Shown here: piece by piece, positions 22,768 to 35,324 of the stretch
Numbering within the stretch: position 1 is the stretch's first letter
Layout: each line of letters starts with the position of its first letter
From: Thalassia testudinum
Taxonomy: Eukaryota > Streptophyta > Magnoliopsida > Alismatales > Hydrocharitaceae
NCBI GenBank assembly: GCA_037157565.1
Contig: JAZHRO010000063.1
Coordinates: 87,448,001-87,512,000 of the forward strand
Reading direction: 5' to 3'
Length of the DNA stretch: 64,000 nt
Translations under genes and position numbers: made by a program
Notes under the pieces: model-generated
The model's database searches: none
What the model saw: the letters and a program-made list of their open reading frames with translations, nothing else
What the model was told of the DNA's origin: nothing

Positions 22768-23418
22768 GGGCTGCCTATGGTACCTGAACCATACAATGTG
22801 CTTACATGCCCCCAATAGGATGGATATCCTAAGAGACAAGTAGTGACGAGGTGACATGTTATCATCATGTCATCAAGGTACGTATATACTCCACCTCTTA
22901 TGCGATAGGAACTCATCCAATTAAATTGTATTTTCAAGCTTCTCCTAAGTCAGAATTGAGAGAAGCAAATTTTCTTTAAGGAAGGAATTAAGGCAACCAT
23001 TATTTACACAAAATCAAGTGTGTGAAATGTGGATACTTAGGTTATGAGGACTCGTAAACCAAAAGGTAGAAAAAGACACCAAGTACTACCCAGCCTTTAA
23101 CTCAATCCCTAGCTCTCCTTCCTCAACCTCTTGAGAAATGGTCCACAACTTAACCCTTACTCAAGTTTTTAAGTCCACAAAGGACCCTAAGGGTCTAAAG
23201 CTAGTAGCTCAACTTAGCTTCTAAAGTCAGACACCTAGAGTCAACTTAATCTAACCTAAACCCCTAGCCTTATGCCTAAGAAGGCAGGGTCCAACCAATT
23301 AAGCTCAGTTCTATCTGGGACCTAAATGCAATTTTTTTTTTGGTGCAAATGCATGCTATGCAACGTTATGTAGATGTATGCAATTATGTGTATATATTAT
23401 GTACATCCCCTAAGTACA

Positions 23419-23451
23419 GCCCCTATGCCTAAAATCTGTAATGTCCCCATT
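23419..23451 (-). other. A3 internal hairpin plus polypurine tract
   Basis: Sense AATG/GGGA/CATT then AGATTTTAGGCATAGGGGC; the G run is interrupted by A. Confidence 0.6.
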
Positions 23452-23583
23452 GCAAAGAAGGGCATTACGTGGGTTAGAGTTGGGCTACAACTATTTTGTT
23501 GGCAATAGAGTAGCCAAGGAACTTGCAAGTCTTGTTCCAAAATCAAAGAAATAGGCCCTAAAAATGAGGGTAGCAATATAGGC

Positions 23584-25034
23584 CTAGAAAATGGGTAACC
23601 AAGGATGTTGGCGAGCTAATGATGAATCTCGATAGCAAATGCTCACCCAACCAAGATGGAAATGAAATCTTCCCAAGTCACCGAAGGAGGCTTCAAATGA
23701 TGGACATGAATAACAACCTTGAAAGGGGTAGGAGGATGACAACATTCCTCCAAGAGAAATGGGGAAGGAATAGTGCAAAGATATACCCCGAGGGTGATGG
23801 ACTAACCATAGAAAGCATCAATCCATACCCAGTACCCCATTATAAGAGAAATTGGTTCATTAAGCCCCTCAATCAAAACAGAAGTGACCAGATTTCTAAT
23901 CCAAGGATTGTCTAGATTGTCCAAGTTTTGAGGTTGTGGGATGGCCATAAGATCTAGGTTGAGTTTGGCCAGCTTGTTGTCCATCCCTAAAAATCTTTCT
24001 AATTCCTCAATTGTATCCCTAGCATCCCTATTGATGTCATGTATATCTTCTCACACTTCATTAGTGATCAGTTCCGCACATGGAGTCAAATTCTTAACTC
24101 CAGACATAGCCAAATCAAAGGACGACTCCCAATTAAATGAAGGCAGGTAGGAAGCAATAGATTTAGGGATTACCCTATCAATCTCATCCCTGAGTTCTTG
24201 TACATTGCTCAATTCCTCCCCGGGGTGTATATGTGAATCCACATAAATCTCAGAAGTTGCTTCCACATTTTCCATTTTTTGATTATCATGAAGAGGGATA
24301 TCATCAATGGGTGTGCTAAGGAAACCTAATTTGATCAAATTTATGATATCCTCAGGTCCTAATTCTTCAAACAAGTCATAATCACCCTTAGTGTCACTCC
24401 AAATCCTAAGTGTAGGTTCTTCAAATAATTTATCATTCTCCTAATCATACAATTCATCATGTACCCAAGGTCTAGAATCATCTAAAATATCTGCAGATTC
24501 CCTAGGGCACTCTATCTGGGGTAAAAGGTTCACACTGGTAACATTTGACTCCTCAGATAGGTGAATTTCTTTAAGGTCAAGTTCCCTAAGGGTGGGTTTA
24601 AGTTCCATTAGTTGATCATCATCAGAAGAGAGGGTAGGATTAACAACTTGACTTCAACCCACTTCATTAAATGTCATGAAAATACTATCGTCTAGGTTGA
24701 GGCCTTCCAATGGTACCATCATTCCCTTCTTTTGACTCCAATATAGCTCAACTGGGTACTTAACCTCAATGTCATCCTCGGGTTGCCACCTTTCTTCATC
24801 TAATGCATATCTACTTTCATACATATCCTCCTCCCATTTAACACGTGGAACTCTAAAAGAAGTGTCATCTAGCGAGGAGGGTTCAAAATCAATCCTCGAA
24901 AAGTAGCTATTCTTTCTTACGGAATCCCCAAAATTTCCCTCCAACTTAGGGCGTGGCTCTCCCAAGGAAGATGCATGTAGCGTAGAGGGTTGCAAGTCAT
25001 CCTCAAGGGTGTAAGTTAGGTGGCTAATGTCCAC
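23584..25034 (-). pseudogene. A3 copy of the family A acidic ORF (broken)
   Basis: Unknown protein, same gene as 41657-43581 in A1. Open pieces: 25034-24654 (NSYFSRIDFEPSSLDD, RWQPEDD, YWSQKKGMMVPLEGL), 24374-24051 (KLGFLSTPIDDIPLHD, PKSIASYLPSF) and 23984-23802 (NLDLMAIPQPQNLD, YWVWIDAF). The N-terminus is missing because A3 ends near 25045. Several stops separate the pieces. Confidence 0.75.
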
Positions 25035-25045
25035 TTTTCCCTATT

Positions 25046-26374
25046 GCCACGGTAGCACTTCAGATCCAGAGCACTGGAAAGAAGACCAGAGAGAAGTTGC
25101 AAAGAGAGAGAGGCTGGGGATCTATCGGGTGGGAGTTGCCTCTCAACTGGCGGCCCTGGGGCTCATTTTATAGCTTTAATAAGGGGCAAAGTAGGCATTT
25201 TAGCCCCCAAAATCATGCAACAACATTGGTTTGATCGGATCCATCGATCGAGATATCAACGACTCTGATCGTGCCTCAAAATAACCTCAAATGAGACTTC
25301 CACGCTCGGATTCAACCTGCGGCTAACACATGGCGGCTTCTGCGTCATTCGCTCACGATCGCACAGTCCTCATGCATGCCTCGCGCACCTTGCACTCTCC
25401 TTACGTGCGCTCGATTTCAAATCACGCGCATGTAATCGCAGCCGTCTGATCTCACGATCGGATGGCTTAAAACATGTGCGACACCGTCTTAACGCATATG
25501 TGTGCAATGATGCGTTAGCGTCGGGCATGCATCCGCGCATAGGCATCACATGTCCCTTGTCACGCCATGTGTTCACCTCCGTGCCATGCGATCTTCATAT
25601 GATGGTCGAATTTCACTCGAACGCCACCACCTCTTCGATTTCAAGCTGAATGCGGATCGATCACGTGTCTCGCACTCGCATGGGGGCATGCGAAGCATTG
25701 CGCCAAGCTGCTGTTGTTTTGCGTTTATGTTTTAGGCAAGTTCGCTCTCAGTCGTTTGATGGAGATCCAACAGTTATGATCTCCTCTCAGTTGATGATGA
25801 GTCGAGGCAAGGTGACGTGGCTTCTTTGAGGCCGTTGGATGATGATCCAATGATCCTCATTTCTTCCTTCAGAGGTTGGGGGCATGGCAAGGGCTGTTGG
25901 GATGGTGCCACACGGCACTATCCCGGCCGTTCATCTTCCTTACTTTGTAGACGGTGCTGTAGGCCTCCAATTGGAGTGCTTTTTGTGCTATTGGACTACG
26001 AGCGTTGATCCAGATCCATCCATGTGGTCAGATTTGGCATCTAAGGTCTGAATGTCTACCATCTTACTTCTTGGCCTCCATTCTTCTATGGATTGTACGT
26101 GATGCTACGGATGTCTGACCAAAAAGATTTTGGAAGTGTTGGATTCCCAACATCGTCCTGATCAAATCCGTACAGTCTAATCTATCAATTATGGCCTCGA
26201 ATCATCTGCAATCCATATCATCTCTATTTTAGAGCATAAAATGGTAGTGCTATTTATAAGGCTACCACACTAACTACTATGCAAATTATGATGCTTATGC
26301 AAGCATTATTCCGAAGTTATACTAGAGTCTAACTTAATTCAGGTAGATTAGGTCGTGTGATTGCTATGCAATCA
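25046..26374 (-). repeat. G 3' LTR, 5' portion only
   Basis: Minus strand begins TGATTGCATAGCAATCA next to the polypurine tract. The sequence up to and including the TATA box (TATAAAATGAGCCCC, near 25160-25173) is a diverged relative of the F LTR. It breaks off about 110 bases after TATA where A3 begins, whereas F continues about 600 bases. Confidence 0.65.
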
Positions 26375-26409
26375 CACCCCTATGCCTAAATCTTACTAGT
26401 CCCTAACAA
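26375..26409 (-). other. G 3' hairpin plus polypurine tract (degenerate)
   Basis: Sense TTGTTAG/GGA/CTAGTAA, then GATTTAGGCATAGGGGTG before the LTR. Confidence 0.75.
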
Positions 26410-27930
26410 AAGCAAGACTAAATGCAAAGTGGTCTTACATGACTGATTTCTATCAAGAGTTCGATTATTGATTTATTTCTTTTGTTTTCATTCAAAACTT
26501 TAGAAATTTAGACAATAGTGAATGTGTATTGTTGTAGCCTATGCAACGGATCCAAGTGAAAAGCCAATCCACATCTAAAGCTTGTACTTGACCCTTAGTA
26601 AAATTCTATTAAGATAGGCAGATTTCTTACCCTAGGGTGATAAAATAATCTATAAATTTAGCCCCAGCTTTTTGGCTTAGGTAGAAGATATTTTGAGTCA
26701 AGTAGATTTGTATTTGGTAGCTCACACTCATCTGGTGCTATACATAGACTAATACTACAGAACCTAGATTTCCAGACTATTAAATAAATCAACTCAAAGA
26801 GAGGCAGAGAAACTATGCTCTCTTTAGTTCCTTTGTACCTATTCTCTCTCTTTCTTTTTTTTCTTTCTTTTTTCTTTTTCTTCTCTTTTCTTTTGTCCTT
26901 TTTTTCTCCTTTTGAGCTCACAATCTCACCAGATTTGTCAGTATATTTGGGGCCTCTCATGGCATTAACACTTTGATTAAGTTCTAATAATCCTATGACT
27001 AAGTTAGAATTCCTTAGCCAGTATTCGAGCAGCCAGAAATATAGAAAAGTAGGTTAAGGCTATATTTGGTGGACTACAAAGGGAATGGGTGTTGTTGCCT
27101 CAATGTGCTTAACATAAAGTAGACACAATGCAATTAACACTTCTCTTTTTTTTTTAATCTTTCTATATTTTTTTTTTTTGCTTTTCTCTTTCTTTCTTTT
27201 TTTCTTTTGCCTTTTTTTATATATATTTATTTCTACCAACACAACGTACTGTAGCAACCTTGTACATTTTTATTCACGAGGCATTTTCGGGCTTAGGATG
27301 TTCAAGAGGATATCGGGTGGCTTATTTGGTGGAAGTGCCTATTCTCGGCACCAGGAAAGAAATTGCTTGGACAATGTATTTCTAACCTTGATATTAATAC
27401 ACTCCTTCTGTTGCGGATTTCGTAAAGGATGGCTGTAACCATCCACCTTAGTCCTAGTATTATTAGAACCTGCTCTCTACGTATCTGCATTATTTGGTGG
27501 CTCTCCAAAGGTTCACACAAAGAATTTGTACATAGGAACCTAGAGCGAAAACTATGCCTAACTCTGAGTATCATTATTCAATTACCCAAAAACTAAGATT
27601 CCTTATACTAGCCTTAGAGCAATAGTAGACTCTCTATTCTCACCTCACACTTGTTTGGTGGATCTGCTAGAAGATGTTTGCCGGAGTCCCTAATTATTAT
27701 CCAAGGGCTTAGGAGAAAAAGCATTGCTTCTTCTTGACAAACTCAAGATGTCAATCGGTCTGCATAGATGATCCATTGCAAATTCTACATGTAAGTGTGA
27801 AATTCTACTGGATTCTAAGTTTAGGAATCAACTTAAGAATAAATCCCTAATAAAACCTTCTTGATAAAAATTCTTTATGCATTAATGCAATTTTTTTTTT
27901 CTGACTTAGAAACAAGACAAGGAATGTCCA
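26410..27930 (-). other. G 3' noncoding region
   Basis: Homologous to B 14777-16500 almost throughout. Long pyrimidine runs on the plus strand at 26842-26914 and 27145-27222. No supported gene. Confidence 0.7.
26712..27661 (-). repeat. Interspersed CCACCAAATA motif, six copies
   Basis: Plus-strand TATTTGGTGG-like copies at 26712, 26943, 27063, 27323, 27491 and 27652, in the same context as in B (for example the GGCTTA...GGAAGTGCC surroundings at 27323 and 15672). Confidence 0.7.
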
Positions 27931-27965
27931 CCCCCCCATGCCTATTCATCACAATGTCCTCATTG
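27931..27965 (-). other. G internal hairpin plus polypurine tract
   Basis: Sense CAATG/AGGA/CATTG, then GATGAATAGGCATGGGGGGG. Confidence 0.75.
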
Positions 27966-28555
27966 AAATGTATGCAAGAAAATCAAAATGTAATTAGCAA
28001 GAGGAGGGGATATCACCTGACTAAGCTTGTTCATCTAGGTCAGCTTGGATAGAGAAAATGCAAAATTACATGTAAAGAATACTGGGTTTCCTCCCAGCCA
28101 GTGATAAGTTTAATGACATTTGCCGGACCTAAACCCAAAAAATTAATGATCAAATTAACGGGTTGAGTCAAGATTAAAATGAAGATATGATCACGCAACA
28201 CAAGAATCAGAGATCCACATATGTGGATCAGTTGATGGTGAATACCAAGCCCAAAAGGTCAGAAAAACAAAATAAACAAGCTTGGTATTATTTGCGACCA
28301 AGTGCTACAAAAGAGAGAAAAATCAATACGGGTGCTAGAGTGGAAAGTAGATAGTGGCAACCCTAAGAAGTGGTGCATGAGTAAGGCAGATGAAGTGGGT
28401 AAAGAGTTGTCAGTGGGGAATAAATTATATGGGTCCTAAAAGTGATGGGAAATGAAAGGAGGAACCTGAGTAGTGTAGTCTAAAGTGGTATAAACAACCA
28501 CTTCGTAAGTTAAGTCAAGTGTGGATGGATGTAGAGTAGGTGAGTCAAATAACAT

Positions 28556-30537
28556 CTAGTGGTCCATCTCAATAGTTCCGGATTTACCCAAATCATGTTG
28601 GATATTTGAATCAGAATCCTCAATCTCATCCCTGGGGTGGTCAAAAATCTCATTCGAGTTGCCCAAATCTTGTTTTAATTCATGACGCAAATTCTTAAAT
28701 GTAATGGATGGGAATTCGTTATTCCTTAGAATCATTGCCCCAGGGGGAGTAAGATTAGAATCTAGATTAATCAAAACCTCAAATTCTTTTAGTTCTATAG
28801 ACTTCTGAATTTGATCCCAGTTTTCTTTCTCTTGAACTACATCCTCTGAGGGCATGTCTTCCTATTTCTCATCAACCAAATCAAACTCCTCAAAATTCCA
28901 TGATTCTGCTACATTCTTTGCTTCCTCATATAAATCATCATAAGTCATCCCCAATAATTCTGCAATTTCTTGAACGTCTTTTTCATTAGGGGATTGTTTG
29001 TCTTATTCTTTCACATGTTGTTCGAGGTCTGAATCAGAGACAGAACGTGCAAAATTAGGTATCTCCACATCAACATTGTAATCCGTAGAGAGTGGTCCAT
29101 TAGAATCCTAGATAAGTGGGAGAGATGGCTAAGAATTAGATAGTGTGGAAGTGGGAATGGATTCAAGTTCTAGGGGAGTTGAGTTAGAAAAATTATTTGA
29201 GTCAACCCCAGGTATGGAGTCCGAATCTTCCAAGCACATATAATTAGAAAAATTATCCGTCAATATTAGATTAGTATCATCCAAAATTGCCTAGTAGGGG
29301 CCAATCTCTTTGTTTCCATGTAATGTTTCTTCCATTTGTTCCTTATCTTGATCTTGTTCATCCTTCCTTAGTTCAAGTTCTCCCACAATTTTTGTAATGT
29401 CAGATTCAGGATCATCCTCAATGTCCAACTGTGCATCCTTAAACATAAAGGACTCATACTCCAGCCTACCGTGGATTGGTTCTTCAAAATAGAATGATTG
29501 CAATTTAGGGCCTAAACACGATATAATTCCTCAAGTGAGTCTTCCTCCTCAAAGTCAGTTTTTAGGATAACAAAATTATTTATTAGTTCAACTGTAACCC
29601 TAAGTAGGATCTGTTCTGCATAATCACAAGGCTGATGGGTGGGCTCAGTGTATGTAGAGGTTGGGATTGGATAAGATGTCATACTTATGGTTGGATTCTC
29701 AATCTTAAGTGCCTTACCACCAACTTGTGGTGCACTCAGACTAGGTTTATCACCTTGTGCTTTCCAGATTCTATTAAACTATTTTGTCAAGTTATCTGTA
29801 TTTCTTTTATTAGCTTCTCTCATCTCCTAGACTACTTGGTGTAATTGGGTGATTTCGAGATCACCACCATTGTCGGGGGTTTTAGTGGGCTAAGGATAAT
29901 AATTTCCAAGATTTCTCTCCTCAGTCAAATCAGAATATCTATCATTTGAATATCTAGGGTAAGAATCATATCCTTGGTTGGGTGGTGTAGGATTATCCCA
30001 ATAAGAAGGTGAAGTGGGTCGAGTGGAATTGGGATGACTTGCAAAGTGATTTCGAGGATAGGATTGATCTCCTAGATATTTGGACTCTGAGGCATATCCC
30101 TAACCAGGGGAGAGATGAGTTTGGTTGAACCGGTCATGATAGTTGGTCATGCCAATTAGGTGCTGGTCCTATATGGAGAGTGTCTCTTGAGATTGTAGAG
30201 ATTATTGATATCTAGAAATTTGTGTGGAATTCTGTAAGGATGAGGTAGGCCTGGATATACCCGGGGAATATGAGGTGTAGGCAAGGGAATCAAGTCCCAA
30301 GTGTTGAGGAGAGTTATCCCATCCTGAAGAACATGGAGTAAGGGAAGGGTTGGGATAGGGAGAAAAAGCAGAATAGTGGGGATCAAAAAATTATGGGTAC
30401 AAGTTCTCCTTAATCAGTTCTTCCTCATGGTGATTATCCATGGGAAAGGAATCAGATTCAGAAAAATTGGGTCTTCTCTTTAGATTACTCTCTAAAGGTG
30501 GTACCAAATCAGGGTTCAGAGACCTTCTAGTGTCCAT
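28556..30537 (-). pseudogene. G acidic ORF, unknown protein (broken)
   Basis: Unknown protein. Likely start ATG 30537 (MDTRRSLNPDLVPPLESN). A Tyr/Pro/Ser-rich part follows (YSAFSPYPNPS, then GYDSYPRYSNDRYSD at about 29970-29920), then a helical part, then an acidic region (29503-29291 and 28855-28556, many Glu/Asp). Numerous stops. The order Tyr/Pro-rich, helix, acidic matches the B and A ORFs. Function not assignable. Confidence 0.45.
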
Positions 30538-32002
30538 GTACCAAAAGAAAGTTAATAGATGAGAGAGAGAAGACATATGAGAGAATCCTCACCCTCACAA
30601 TACAAGAAATCAAGCTAGTCCTTAGAGTGTAAACAGTAAGTAGACCTAATCTTGGCTCCCCAAAAACACAACTAGGTTAGATCAACCCTTAAATTACTTG
30701 GCTACCCAAAAGGGTAGGACCCCTTAGGACACCTCGCATGGCAAGGCACCACTAAGGGTTAACATGGTTACCACACCAACCTTTCTTGTCACCAATGGGT
30801 CCAAGAAGACAAAGCCTTGACCTTAACCCAATCTAATTTCAAGTCCCCAAGAAGATTAGTCCTACCTAAAGCACATCTACTCAGTTTTAGGCTTAAGCTT
30901 GAGGTGCTTTTGGAATATGATGGGCATTAGGGGGTGTTGCCCTTAGAATTGATTTCAAAAGTGTGAAGTGCACAGGCAAGGGGTTCACAAGCAATTTCTT
31001 ATGATGAAGTGAATTTTAAGATTCAATTGCTTGTATAATTGTGCTTAAAGGTTTTTTATTTAGATGAATTCAAGTAAGGTTTTGATGAGCACACAAGTGT
31101 TTCTTTGCAAGTCCCAATCTATGAGATAGATTTCCTTTAGAAGTACGTAATGCAGAGGGTGCTCTACCTTAAGGTTTGAAACCCTAGAAGTAGATAATGC
31201 TATGATGATCTTTTTAAGTCCAAATTCAGGGAAGTGGTGTGACTCAAACAATGCAAATAGTTGGTCTTATTGCACCATTAACTAGGCACTTCAAAAGTAT
31301 TATTTCCAAGAATTTTAATGCACGTTTTCTATTTTTTTCAGATTTAAAGTGTATTGGGGGTTCTACAGTCTATTTTGACCACTAATTAATGATTGAGTAA
31401 TATGTACAACAAAATGCCTAGAAATTTTTTATATATATTTTTCCTAAATTTTTCATTTTTACAAGAATTCAGTGCCACAAATTTCAAGTCAATCGGAGTT
31501 ATATAAAAATTCATATGATATTTTAAAATCCAAAAATCAGGAACAATAATTGATTTGATAATAGTTCAGTACATAAATTTTTCAAATTTTTGTATGACTT
31601 TGATTTATACAAAATTTGGATATGTTTTTTCTGACTTCAAAACCCATGTCCATTAAAAAATTTAGAATTTTTGGATATGCGGAATTTCAAGAATTGAATT
31701 TGTAAAATGAGAGTTTGTTTGAGCTCGAAAATCGCTAACTAGAGAGATTTTTTCTTTTTTTGAAAGCAAGCAAATGCTAACTAATCCTAAGGTTCAAGCA
31801 AGACACCAAATTTTTTTGGATTTTTTTTTTGAAATCTAAACTAATCTAAGCTACGAGTACTTATCTGAGATTAAGAACCCATTTTTTTTCCATTGTTACA
31901 TGTGTCTTTTTGCAATTTTGTAATTCCAACACAATCAAAAATAGCAAGTTAGAATCTCAAATAAGCACTTTACAAGAAAAGCTTTTAAAATATTCTATTG
32001 CC
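30538..32002 (-). other. G leader
   Basis: No gene seen; AT-rich. Confidence 0.55.
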
Positions 32003-32013
32003 TCTCCGGCAAC
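32003..32013 (-). other. PBS remnant of G
   Basis: Sense GTTGCCGGAGA follows the LTR end ...GCAAACA directly; the first seven bases of the usual TGGCGCCGTTGCCGGGGA are missing. Confidence 0.6.
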
Positions 32014-33355
32014 TGTTTGCTCGAAATCATCGTTGCTTAAGATATACATTGTAGTATAGGATAAAATCACGTAAAACACTTAAATTTATAAAACTCAAAT
32101 CCAGAAAGGAGTCCGAGATCATTTACAAGGAGTAATTGTGCAATTTAATTCACCAATCACAATTTATCAAAAGAATATGCAATTGAAATTAATAAGATAC
32201 TCCAAATGATATTTCAATAAGAACTAGAAGAATAGTTCAAAAAGATTGAGTTAAAATGGTGATTTGAATCACCAAATTAACCCTCAATGTTAAGCTTCTT
32301 AATCTACTCAAATATTTGAATAGCAAACCACAATCAATAATCCACGTCAGTCAAGTATTCAAATGTTCCAACAGTAACCAGCAAAATCAAGCACCAGTGG
32401 GAGTCAGATGTCATCCAAAGGCTTCAGACGTCTTAACAAAAGAGGCACAGTACCACATAAGAAGCACAAGGGCTTCTCTCCTTCAAGCCTCAGAAGAGGC
32501 ACAGCAACAACAACCATGAAGGCTCAAGGGCCTCACACAAAGCCCGTAGAGACTAAGCATTCTGAGAAGAGAGAGGACACGGATCCCTTGGTGGAGCAAA
32601 ACCCGCCCCCCTCTTTCTCTAATTATCTTTCCTCTCTTCCCAACTCAGAATGGATCAGACCCAGGTAGCTGGGTAGACGTATCTGCCCAAACCCGTATGG
32701 TGTGACCACGGGTGAGGGCATGCGTACGCACATGTGTGAGCGAGGACCTCACCCCCTATGCATGCTGAGGCGATAAGTCATAAACACCTTTTCCTTTTAT
32801 CTATAGTTATGCCCTCCTGAGTCTATGATGTAGGACTAAATCCACGAGGCTTCTTCCATGTGAGCTGTAGGAGGTGAAGGCTCCAATTGCAAGTGAAGGA
32901 GTAGCTGGAGCTTCAATTGGCTACCTGGGAGACTTCCTAGAGCTAGGCCGCAACACCTAGGAATATCAAAGAGGAAGAACTCAGCTTGAAGAAGTCGGAT
33001 GGAGCTGGAGAAGGTGGTGGTGGTGGCGATTGTCTGGCGAGGTACCTGAAATGCAAAACATAGGCTAAACGCCCTAATTAGTATGCTCAGAAGGTTTGTC
33101 AGGCCACGATGAGTGCAACGGTGGTCATGGTTTGGTGTGTGTGCATGTGTGGAGGGCCAATGTTGACAAGAGCGAGGGCAGAAGGTGAGTGTGTTCGACG
33201 AGGAGGTAGAGGGCGTTAAACCCTAAATTTCTCTATGGTTTTCCAAGGGCAAGTCGTAGCGGAGCTAATGGAGATGGTACGAGGGAGTTTGGTGGTCTGT
33301 GGTGTGCGAAAGGCCTCATCGGAGGCTTGGCTGCAGTGGAAGATGACATTGGGGT
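32014..33355 (-). repeat. G 5' LTR, 3' portion only
   Basis: From the LTR end next to the PBS remnant up to the F2 LTR at 33356, which interrupts it. AT-rich U5-like end with Athila-type wording shared with B (CAT-GTAGTA...TTTATAA...). The part near 32700-33350 is GC-richer. No gene supported. Confidence 0.6.
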
Positions 33356-35180
33356 TGATGTAAGCATGCTTATATCACATAAATCGTCTATTTATGCACA
33401 TTCTTAAGCATATAGTTGCATCATACATTATAAATTTTGCATAACATGCATCATCATGCATTTAGGATAGGTTGTATAAATTTTAGGTTAATTTCCCCTT
33501 TTTATGGTCAGGTGATAGGGTGACATTTAATCAGGGCCTCGAATTGAAGATCCAACTGTATGTATCTGATTATGATGACAAGAGGGGTTCAACAACTCCA
33601 TGATCGCCCCATTCAGACTTCCGTAACATCAGATGCAGTCCGAGAAAAATCAGAGGACAAGGTGCCATGATAGTGTACATCTGTACTTCAGAAGACAAAT
33701 CTGACCGCATGAATGAATTTGGATTGACAATTGCAGCCCAATGACACGAAAATCAATCCAATCTAACATCTGTGGCACTATCTACAAGGCATAGAAAATC
33801 GACAACCAAGATGGTGCCACGTGGTGCCATCTCAGCTGCCCACACTAGCCCATGAACACCCGCACAACTCTCTCCTCAACTGCTCAATCAATCTCAATTG
33901 TTGGATCTTAAATCCAACAACCGAGATTCAATCAAGTTCACACCTCCTCTTCTGAAGGCCAACGCTCGAGCACCCTTAGCCATTGGATCTTCATCCAATG
34001 GCTGGGGGCAGTTGAGCTTAAAACATGAATGTGACCATTATAGATGATGGCACAGCAGTCATGTGGCTATGGGCAATGCAGAGGTTGTGCATTCGAGCTA
34101 CGCGCACCACAAATCAAAAGCACAAGCGAAATTCACCCTTTGGATGCGGAGCGAAAGGTGGATGGAGCAACCACAAGGCCACATGGATGGGCTTAGTGCA
34201 CGTACGCATGATCCAACATGGCGATGATGCTCGATCTCACGTGCAAGCACTCGTTGAAGGCGTGGGCGAGATTAAGCTTAAGCTGTCCGATCCCGCCGAC
34301 GTGATTGTGCGTTGAAATAAAGGAAGAGGGGGCTGCGCTGGCGCATGCACTAAGCCCACGTTTAGGGACTTTAGTGACACTTAAATCTGTCACTAAAGAC
34401 CTTGAATTAATGTCTTAAAGTATAAAATGACCAAATTTCCCACAATCCCAACAACTATAAAAGGAGACCCCTACTACTCTAATTTCTCATCCCTTCCTCT
34501 CTTCTCTCACCCCCTCAAAGGCTCTACGAGTTTGTCCCAAACCCAGGATGCTCCATTAGAGTTAAAATTAGAATTTTTCCACCTTCTCACCTCCTTTGTG
34601 GAGCATCTCGCACTTGTCCTCTCACCACCGTTCGAGAAGCGAATCCCGCTATGATGTCACCCTACCCTGTTCCCCATCATTCATCATCATTCTCCTTCGT
34701 CCCACATCTTACCGCCTTCATCCAGGCACTCCATCAACGCAGCTCCTCCTCCAAGCAATCGTCGAGGAGGATAACTTCTCTCCACCTTCTCTTTACTGCT
34801 CTCTAGCATAGATTTACTGCTTTCTAGTTGTAATTTTTCTAGCTTTCTACTGTAGTGGTTAGTTGTAATAGACATGATATTGTGGTTATGAAATTCCTAT
34901 CCATTCTCTCTATTTTTATTTATTTATATCATTCTATTCTCTCTCTTCTATTAGTTATTCTTTAAGTAGATAGCTAGTGTAAATTAATTCAACTAGCTAA
35001 TCTGCTTCAAGACAATAAAACAAATGCGATTTTTAATCAAACGTCCGTCTCCCTGTGTTCAACACAGAATTCCTTTTGAGTTTTGGTAAAATTATCTGTT
35101 GATGATTTTTCTTGCAAATTACGCTATGACAACGGGTTTTCCAAACTCAACTCTTTTTTCAATGATTTTCTGCTACAACA
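33356..35180 (+). repeat. F2 5' LTR
   Basis: 1825 bp, TGATGTAAGCATGC...GCTACAACA, diverged copy of the F1 LTR. TATA box TATAAAAG at 34456-34463. Confidence 0.85.
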
Positions 35181-35183
35181 TTT

Positions 35184-35201
35184 TGGTGTCGTTGTTGGGG
35201 A
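35184..35201 (+). other. Primer-binding site of F2 (tRNA-Asp)
   Basis: TGGTGTCGTTGTTGGGGA; four mismatches, all C to T, from the tRNA-Asp complement. Confidence 0.8.
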
Positions 35202-35324
35202 CTTTCCAATTCAACAAGGGTCGAGGATAGTTGTGTGGGTCAACCTAAGGTCAAAGTGGTTATACAAGATCGGGAAGGAGAGGGAAAGATAAATAGTGAC
35301 TTAGAGAGGGAGAGTGTGGAATGC

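Larger units (their letters stand above)
22196..25045 (-). mobile_element. A3: internal fragment of a family A element
   Basis: Minus-strand internal region matching A2 (37320-38653 plus 46509-47970): 3' noncoding region with the triple hairpin repeat, internal polypurine tract and the acidic ORF. Left edge cut by the B 5' LTR; right edge passes into the G LTR near 25046. LTRs are absent. Confidence 0.8.
25046..33355 (-). mobile_element. Element G: non-autonomous Athila-like element related to B
   Basis: Minus strand: partial LTR at right (32014-33355), PBS remnant, leader, acidic ORF region, internal polypurine tract, CCACCAAATA-bearing 3' noncoding region, 3' polypurine tract, partial LTR at left (25046-26374). 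The two LTR parts do not overlap in sequence, so I assume but cannot prove they belong to one element. No pol motif is seen. Confidence 0.65.
33356..35324 (+). mobile_element. F2: 5' LTR, PBS and start of leader of a second F element
   Basis: Plus strand; inserted in the G LTR at 33355/33356; cut at 35324/35325 by the A2 3' LTR. The rest of F2 does not appear on the other side of A2. Confidence 0.8.

Noticed and set aside
26820..27225. Pyrimidine runs resembling polypyrimidine splice signals or triplex DNA
   Set aside because: On the element sense strand these are purine runs of low complexity; similar runs occur widely in this lineage and no splice partner is visible.
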